Shown here: one piece after another, positions 14,940-19,484 of the stretch
Layout of the letters: every line of letters begins with the position of its first letter
Numbering within the stretch: position 1 is the first letter of the stretch
Assembly: GCA_900550635.1 (NCBI GenBank)
Contig: URSZ01000037.1
Location: forward strand, 1-19,484
Source of the DNA: an uncultured Prevotella sp.
Lineage (GTDB): Bacteria > Bacteroidota > Bacteroidia > Bacteroidales > Bacteroidaceae
Direction of reading: 5' to 3'
DNA length: 19,484 nucleotides
Made by a program: the position numbers and the translations under genes
The notes under the pieces: model-generated
Told to the model about the DNA's origin: nothing
What the model saw: the letters and a program-made list of their open reading frames with translations, nothing else
Database searches by the model: none

Positions 14940-16183
14940 GGCTGGTCGATTGCAACAACTTCTTCGTTTCGTGTGAGCGTGTATTCAACCCCGCCCTCGA
15001 GGGCGTTCCCGTAGTAGTGCTTTCGGGAAACGACGGTTGCGTCATCGCACGAAGCAACGAGGCCAAAGCAATGGGCATAGCAATGGGAGAACCTTTTTTC
15101 AAAATCAGAAGCCTTTACAAGGACGGCACGCTAAAGGTATGCTCCTCGAACATAAGGCTCTACGGCGACATGTCGAAAAGGGTAATGGGCATACTGCGCA
15201 GCAAAACCGTAAAAACCGAAGTCTATTCAATCGACGAGGCCTTCATAAGCCTTGAAGGAATCCCCGAACCGGCCGATTACTGCCGCAACCTGGTAAAGAC
15301 CATACGCCGCAGCACCGGAATACCGGTAAGCATAGGAATAGCCAATACAAAGACGCTTGCAAAGATGGCAAGCAAGTTTGCAAAACAATACCCGGGCTAC
15401 AAAGGCTGCTGCACCATCGACAGCGACGAGCGCAGGACAAAGGCGCTCAAACTCTTTCCCATTGGTAACGTATGGGGAATAGGACGGCAAAACAAGAAAG
15501 CGCTCAACCTGAGAGGAGTGAGCACGGCATACGACTTCACCCTGTGGAGCGAACAAAAGGTGCGCGAGCTGCTCGGCATAACAGGCGTGGCAACATGGAG
15601 GGAACTGCAAGGACTGCCATGCACGCATGAATCGAGAAACGCCACCGAAAAGAGCGTTACACACTCGCAGAGTTTCCGCAAGGCCATAACCGATTACAGC
15701 GAACTTTCATCACTAATTGCAGACTTTGCCGCAACTGTGGCCGAACGCTTGCGCCGCCACGGCTGCCGGGCCGGACGAATCGAAGTTTACATACGTACCG
15801 ACCGCTTTGGCGACCTGGCGCACTTCTACGCCAACACTGCCGCCACAAGGTTCGAAGTACCTACCAACGACCCGCGCGAAGCCATAAAGGCGGCAGCCGA
15901 GTGCCTCACTAAAATTTTCAAGGACGGATACGCATACAAAAAAGCAGGAGTAACCCTTACCGAAATATCAAAAGGAGGAATACAGCAGTCGTTTTTCGAC
16001 ACCATAGACCGTGAGAAACAAGAACGCCTGCTGCAAGCGTTAGACGCCATAAAACGTACAGAGGGGAAACAATCCATAAGAGTAGCCGCACAAGGCGACG
16101 GAAACGCGGCACGCTACAGCGAATTCCACTCGCCGAGCTATACGCTTTGCCTCGACGACATTATCAAGGTGCACCTCGACTGA
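14933..16183 (+). CDS. umuC: UmuC, Y-family translesion DNA polymerase V catalytic subunit
   Basis: 416 residues, full length for UmuC (422 in E. coli). Catalytic acids are D6 (VGLVDCNNFF) and D101/E102 (YSIDEAF); F11 is at the steric-gate position that is Tyr in E. coli. The palm and fingers segment GNDGCVIARSNEAKAMG is near-identical to classical UmuC. A helix-hairpin-helix region is at about 175-225, the little-finger domain at about 240-345, and QQSFF at 351-355 matches the sliding-clamp-binding pentapeptide. The ATG overlaps the end of umuD (ATGGTAG), implying coupled translation and a fixed subunit ratio. No terminator is obvious downstream. Confidence 0.95.
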   Translation: MVGLVDCNNFFVSCERVFNPALEGVPVVVLSGNDGCVIARSNEAKAMGIAMGEPFFKIRSLYKDGTLKVCSSNIRLYGDMSKRVMGILRSKTVKTEVYSIDEAFISLEGIPEPADYCRNLVKTIRRSTGIPVSIGIANTKTLAKMASKFAKQYPGYKGCCTIDSDERRTKALKLFPIGNVWGIGRQNKKALNLRGVSTAYDFTLWSEQKVRELLGITGVATWRELQGLPCTHESRNATEKSVTHSQSFRKAITDYSELSSLIADFAATVAERLRRHGCRAGRIEVYIRTDRFGDLAHFYANTAATRFEVPTNDPREAIKAAAECLTKIFKDGYAYKKAGVTLTEISKGGIQQSFFDTIDREKQERLLQALDAIKRTEGKQSIRVAAQGDGNAARYSEFHSPSYTLCLDDIIKVHLD

Positions 16184-16260
16184 AAAACACAAAATTACCC
16201 GCTGTCCACACCGACGCTCGGCAAGCCCGCCGGGATTGTTAATTTAACACATGTAAAAAT

Positions 16261-16364
16261 ACCCCTTCCAAGACGCACGTCGGAGCAAATAAAAAATATG
16301 TCCGAGGAATTTTAAAATATGTCCGACCTTTTTCAAAATATCTCAGACATATTTTCAAGGGGGT
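16261..16364. repeat. intergenic 3 x 21-bp palindrome element, copy D
   Basis: Units at 16293-16313 (AAAATATGTC / GAGGAATTTT), 16314-16334 (AAAATATGTC / GACCTTTTTC) and 16335-16355 (AAAATATCTC / GACATATTTT), each around one base. The possible ends are ACCCC (16261-16265) and GGGGGT (16359-16364). Unit 3 is the exact inverse of unit 1 of copy A. The element lies between co-directional genes. Confidence 0.85.
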
Positions 16365-16491
16365 CTAACCCCATGATTTTTCAATCGTTTAACAACACGG
16401 ACAAAGGCGGACCACATAACGACACATCGCAACATGCCCCGCAAAATCGAATTTTATAGCCCGCACTCCCGAAGTTATGGAGCGAAAAGAT

Positions 16492-16499
16492 TAACTTTG
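16492..16499 (+). promoter_or_regulatory. probable purL -7 promoter box
   Basis: TAACTTTG matches TAnnTTTG and lies 44 bp before the purL ATG. No TTTG is found 19-21 bp upstream, so the -33 element is weak or absent. Confidence 0.5.
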
Positions 16500-16543
16500 C
16501 AGGGAATTAACACATTATAACGTAACAAAACCCTAAACACGAT

Positions 16544-19484
16544 ATGATAATCTTTTTCAAAGCCCCTCAGGGTAACATCATTGCAACTGCAACAAACCAC
16601 AACCTCAGCTCCGACGAAGTAAATAAACTTTGCTGGCTGTACGGCGGTGCAGAAAAACTGGAAGCCACATCGCTCGAAGGATACTTTGTTGGCCCGCGAC
16701 GCGAGATGATAACCCCGTGGAGCACCAACGCGGTGGAAATCACACAGAACATGAGCCTTGAAGGCATTTCGCGCATAGAGGAGTATTTCCCCGTAGCCGA
16801 CGAAAACGCCGAATACGACCCCATGCTGCAGAGGATGTACCACAACCTCGACCAGGAAATATTCACGACCAACATCAAGCCCGCCCCGATAGAATACATC
16901 GAAGACATAGAGGAATACAACGAGCGCGAAGGCCTTGCCCTCTCGCCCGAAGAGATTGAATACCTCCACAAAATCGAAGGACAGCTCGGGCGCAAGCTCA
17001 CCGACAGCGAAGTGTTCGGCTTTGCACAAATCAACTCGGAACACTGCCGCCACAAAATCTTCGGCGGAACATTCATAATCGACGGCGAGGAAAAACCCTC
17101 GTCTCTCTTTGCCCTGATAAAGAAAACGACAAAAGAAAACCCGCACAAGATAATCTCGGCCTACAAGGACAATGTAGCATTCGCGCAAGGGCCGGTTGTA
17201 GAACAGTTCGCTCCAACCGACCACAGCACAAGCGACTACTTCAAGGTGAAAGACATCGAGTCGGTTATCTCAATAAAGGCCGAGACACACAATTTCCCCA
17301 CCACAGTAGAACCGTTCAACGGCGCCTCAACAGGCACGGGCGGCGAAATACGCGACCGCATGGGCGGCGGCACAGGCTCGTGGCCCATAGCCGGAACGGC
17401 AGTTTACATGACTTCCTACCCCCGCCTGCACGGCGGACGCACATGGGAAAACATACTCCCCGTTCGCAAATGGCTGTACCAGACACCCGAACAAATACTC
17501 ATCAAAGCGTCGAACGGAGCTTCCGACTTCGGCAACAAGTTCGGCCAACCGCTCATCACAGGCTCGGTACTCACGTTCGAACATCAGGAAAACGGCGAGA
17601 AATACGGCTACGACAAAGTAATAATGCTGGCCGGCGGCGTGGGATACGGCACCAAACGCGACTGCCTAAAGAAAGAACCGCGCAAAGGAAACAAAATAGT
17701 CGTCGTAGGCGGCGACAACTACCGCATAGGTCTCGGCGGCGGGTCCGTTTCGTCGGTCGACACCGGACGTTACTCCAGCGGTATAGAACTTAACGCCGTA
17801 CAACGCGCCAATCCCGAAATGCAGAAACGCGCCAACAACCTCGTGCGCGCCCTCTGCGAAGAAGACGTTAACCCCGTTGTCTCAATCCACGACCACGGAA
17901 GCGCAGGCCACGTAAACTGCCTCTCGGAACTCGTTGAAGACTGCGGAGGACTTATCGACATGACCAAACTCCCGATAGGCGACCCCACACTCTCGTCACG
18001 CGAAATAATAGCCAACGAATCGCAGGAACGCATGGGGTTGCTCATCGACGAAGAACACATCGAACATGTAAACAAGATAGCGCAACGCGAACGTGCCCCG
18101 ATGTACGTAGTAGGCGAAACGACGGGCGACAAGCACTTTGCTTTTGAACAAGGCGACGGCGTGCGACCCTTCGACCTCGACGTGGCGCAGATGTTCGGAC
18201 ACTCTCCCAAGACTGTCATGAAAGACGAAACCGTTAAGCGTACATACAGCGACGCCGACTACGATATTTCAAAAATTGAAGAATACCTTACGAACGTTCT
18301 GCACCTTGAGGCCGTGGCATGCAAAGACTGGCTCACCAACAAGGTAGACCGCTCCGTTACCGGCAAGGTTGCAGGACAACAGTGCCGCGGCGAACTGCAG
18401 TTGCCGCTTGCCGACTGCGGCATTGTGGCTCTCGACTACCGTTTCCGCAAAGGTATTGCAACGGCTCTCGGACATGCGCCCCAGGCAGGTCTCATCTCGC
18501 CGGCAGCAGGTTCGCAACTTTCCGTGGCCGAAGCACTTACAAACATCGTATTTGCTCCAATCGAAGACGGCATAGACGGAGTGTCGCTCTCGGCCAACTG
18601 GATGTGGCCCTGCCGCTCGCAAAAGGGCGAGGACGCACGCCTTTACGAAGGTGTTGAAGCGCTCAGCGACTTCTGCTGCGCATTGAAAATAAATGTCCCC
18701 ACGGGAAAAGACTCGCTCTCGCTCGCGCAACAATATCCCAACGGCGAGAAAATCATATCGCCGGGCACTGTAATCGTATCGGCCGGCGGACAGGTAAGCG
18801 ACGTGCGCAACATAATTTCGCCCGTATTGGCGAACGACGCTAACACAACCCTGCTGCACATAGACTTCAGTTTCTGCAAGCCTGAATTGGGCGGCTCGGC
18901 GTTCTTCCAGTCGCTGAACCGTGTGGGCAAGTGCGCCCCTACGGTGAACGACCCTGAGTATTTCCGCAATGCGTTCAACGCCGTACAAAAACTAATTAAA
19001 GAAGGAATCGTGCTGTCGGGGCATGACGTATCGGCCGGTGGTCTTGTTACCTGCCTGCTTGAGATGTGTTTTGCCAACAAAGAAGGCGGGCTCGACATCT
19101 CTCTCGACGGATTTGCAGAAAATGACACAGTAAAGATTCTGTTTGCCGAAAACCCGTCGGTTGTGCTTCAGATTGCCGACAACAACCTGAAACAGGCCGA
19201 AGCAGTGCTCAAAGAGAGCGAAGTGCAATACACCAATCTCGGAAAACCAACCGCCGCCCGCAAGCTGAATATAGTAAAGAACGGCAGCACCACGGCCTTC
19301 GACATCGACGCAATGCGCAACGCTTGGTATGAAACTTCTTACGAGCTCGACACAAAGCAAAGTTTCAACAGCTGTGCCGCCGAACGCCGCGACAACATCA
19401 TGAAACAGCCGCTGCAAATTGAGTTCCCCGAACATTTCAAAGGCACGCTTGAAAGCTACGGCATTTCGGCCGACAGGCGCACGC
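16544..19484 (+). CDS. purL: phosphoribosylformylglycinamidine synthase (FGAM synthase), 5' part
   Basis: The large single-chain PurL converts FGAR, glutamine and ATP to FGAM in step 4 of de novo purine synthesis. About 980 codons are present without a stop; the frame runs off the right edge, and the usual length is about 1,200-1,300 residues. Start MIIFFKAPQG at ATG 16544. Visible parts: N-terminal PurS-like domain (1 to about 150), FGAQINSEHCRHKIF at about 160-171, and the glycine-rich synthetase segment from AETHNFPTT at about 246 through STGTGGEIRDRMGGGTGSWP. The second, pseudo-symmetric synthetase half follows (VPTGKDSL; LSGHDVSAGGL). The C-terminal glutamine-amidotransferase domain with its catalytic Cys lies beyond the window. 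A minus-strand open frame at 16475-17224 is only a shadow. Very confident. Confidence 0.96.
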   Translation, partial: MIIFFKAPQGNIIATATNHNLSSDEVNKLCWLYGGAEKLEATSLEGYFVGPRREMITPWSTNAVEITQNMSLEGISRIEEYFPVADENAEYDPMLQRMYHNLDQEIFTTNIKPAPIEYIEDIEEYNEREGLALSPEEIEYLHKIEGQLGRKLTDSEVFGFAQINSEHCRHKIFGGTFIIDGEEKPSSLFALIKKTTKENPHKIISAYKDNVAFAQGPVVEQFAPTDHSTSDYFKVKDIESVISIKAETHNFPTTVEPFNGASTGTGGEIRDRMGGGTGSWPIAGTAVYMTSYPRLHGGRTWENILPVRKWLYQTPEQILIKASNGASDFGNKFGQPLITGSVLTFEHQENGEKYGYDKVIMLAGGVGYGTKRDCLKKEPRKGNKIVVVGGDNYRIGLGGGSVSSVDTGRYSSGIELNAVQRANPEMQKRANNLVRALCEEDVNPVVSIHDHGSAGHVNCLSELVEDCGGLIDMTKLPIGDPTLSSREIIANESQERMGLLIDEEHIEHVNKIAQRERAPMYVVGETTGDKHFAFEQGDGVRPFDLDVAQMFGHSPKTVMKDETVKRTYSDADYDISKIEEYLTNVLHLEAVACKDWLTNKVDRSVTGKVAGQQCRGELQLPLADCGIVALDYRFRKGIATALGHAPQAGLISPAAGSQLSVAEALTNIVFAPIEDGIDGVSLSANWMWPCRSQKGEDARLYEGVEALSDFCCALKINVPTGKDSLSLAQQYPNGEKIISPGTVIVSAGGQVSDVRNIISPVLANDANTTLLHIDFSFCKPELGGSAFFQSLNRVGKCAPTVNDPEYFRNAFNAVQKLIKEGIVLSGHDVSAGGLVTCLLEMCFANKEGGLDISLDGFAENDTVKILFAENPSVVLQIADNNLKQAEAVLKESEVQYTNLGKPTAARKLNIVKNGSTTAFDIDAMRNAWYETSYELDTKQSFNSCAAERRDNIMKQPLQIEFPEHFKGTLESYGISADRRT

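Larger units (their letters stand above)
16184..16543. other. intergenic region between umuC and purL
   Basis: 360 bp without a gene. It contains repeat element D (16261-16364) and the likely purL -7 box (16492-16499). I see no strong hairpin terminator for umuC and no recognisable purine riboswitch. Confidence 0.6.

Noticed and set aside
16475..17224. 249-codon minus-strand open frame opposite purL
   Set aside because: It is the antisense shadow of the strongly conserved purL coding sequence and shows no domain of its own.

Overview
The window looks like a chromosomal segment of a Bacteroidales bacterium (Prevotella/Bacteroides-like). The evidence is a PiT-type transporter of about 745 residues close to the Bacteroides form, a BT0820-like HAD protein, a secreted protein with the 'GWNTLYLPF' segment and short 'KGIYIINGKK' tail common in this order, promoters of the TTTG-N19/20-TAnnTTTG type, and no Shine-Dalgarno sites. 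The genus is inferred, not proven.

Layout, left to right. (1) 1-2012, plus strand: the 3' half of a potassium-uptake channel subunit (trkH), then a secreted alpha/beta-hydrolase with an N-terminal InlB-type repeat domain. (2) 2107-4003, minus strand: an ABC-type ATPase followed by a DUF4435 (TOPRIM-like) protein, resembling the two-gene architecture of the PARIS anti-phage system. A bidirectional hairpin terminator separates it from the hydrolase. (3) 4510-6747, plus: a PiT-family phosphate transporter with a long C-terminal cytosolic domain, a textbook Bacteroidetes promoter and a strong terminator. (4) 6965-11297, minus: a tightly packed four-gene operon (SpoU/TrmH RNA methylase, membrane-anchored GT2 glycosyltransferase, large secreted protein, small HAD phosphatase-like protein). 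(5) 11975-16183, plus: a small exported barrel-like protein, a UPF1-like SF1 helicase, umuD and umuC, apparently one transcription unit centred on damage tolerance. (6) 16544 to the right edge, plus: purL (FGAM synthase), cut by the window.

The most unusual signal is non-coding. Four intergenic regions (about 4111, 6824, 11705 and 16293) each hold a 63-bp element made of exactly three tandem 21-bp imperfect palindromes. The arms come from a small set (mostly AAAATATGTC) and are reshuffled and inverted between copies, with partly conserved C-rich/G-rich flanks. They lie between divergent, convergent and co-directional genes alike, so they are not simply promoters or terminators. I do not recognise them as a named family. 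The fixed 21-bp (two-helical-turn) period suggests a DNA-bound protein array, or a small non-autonomous mobile element.

A second repeat, 48 bp long and present twice at 11320-11451, carries a Bacteroidetes promoter on the minus strand; the proximal copy sits directly in front of the RNA-methylase operon. Two palindromes with the same half-site (TAACAT/ATGTTA) lie upstream of the barrel-like gene and immediately upstream of the helicase-umuDC block, and may be operators for it.
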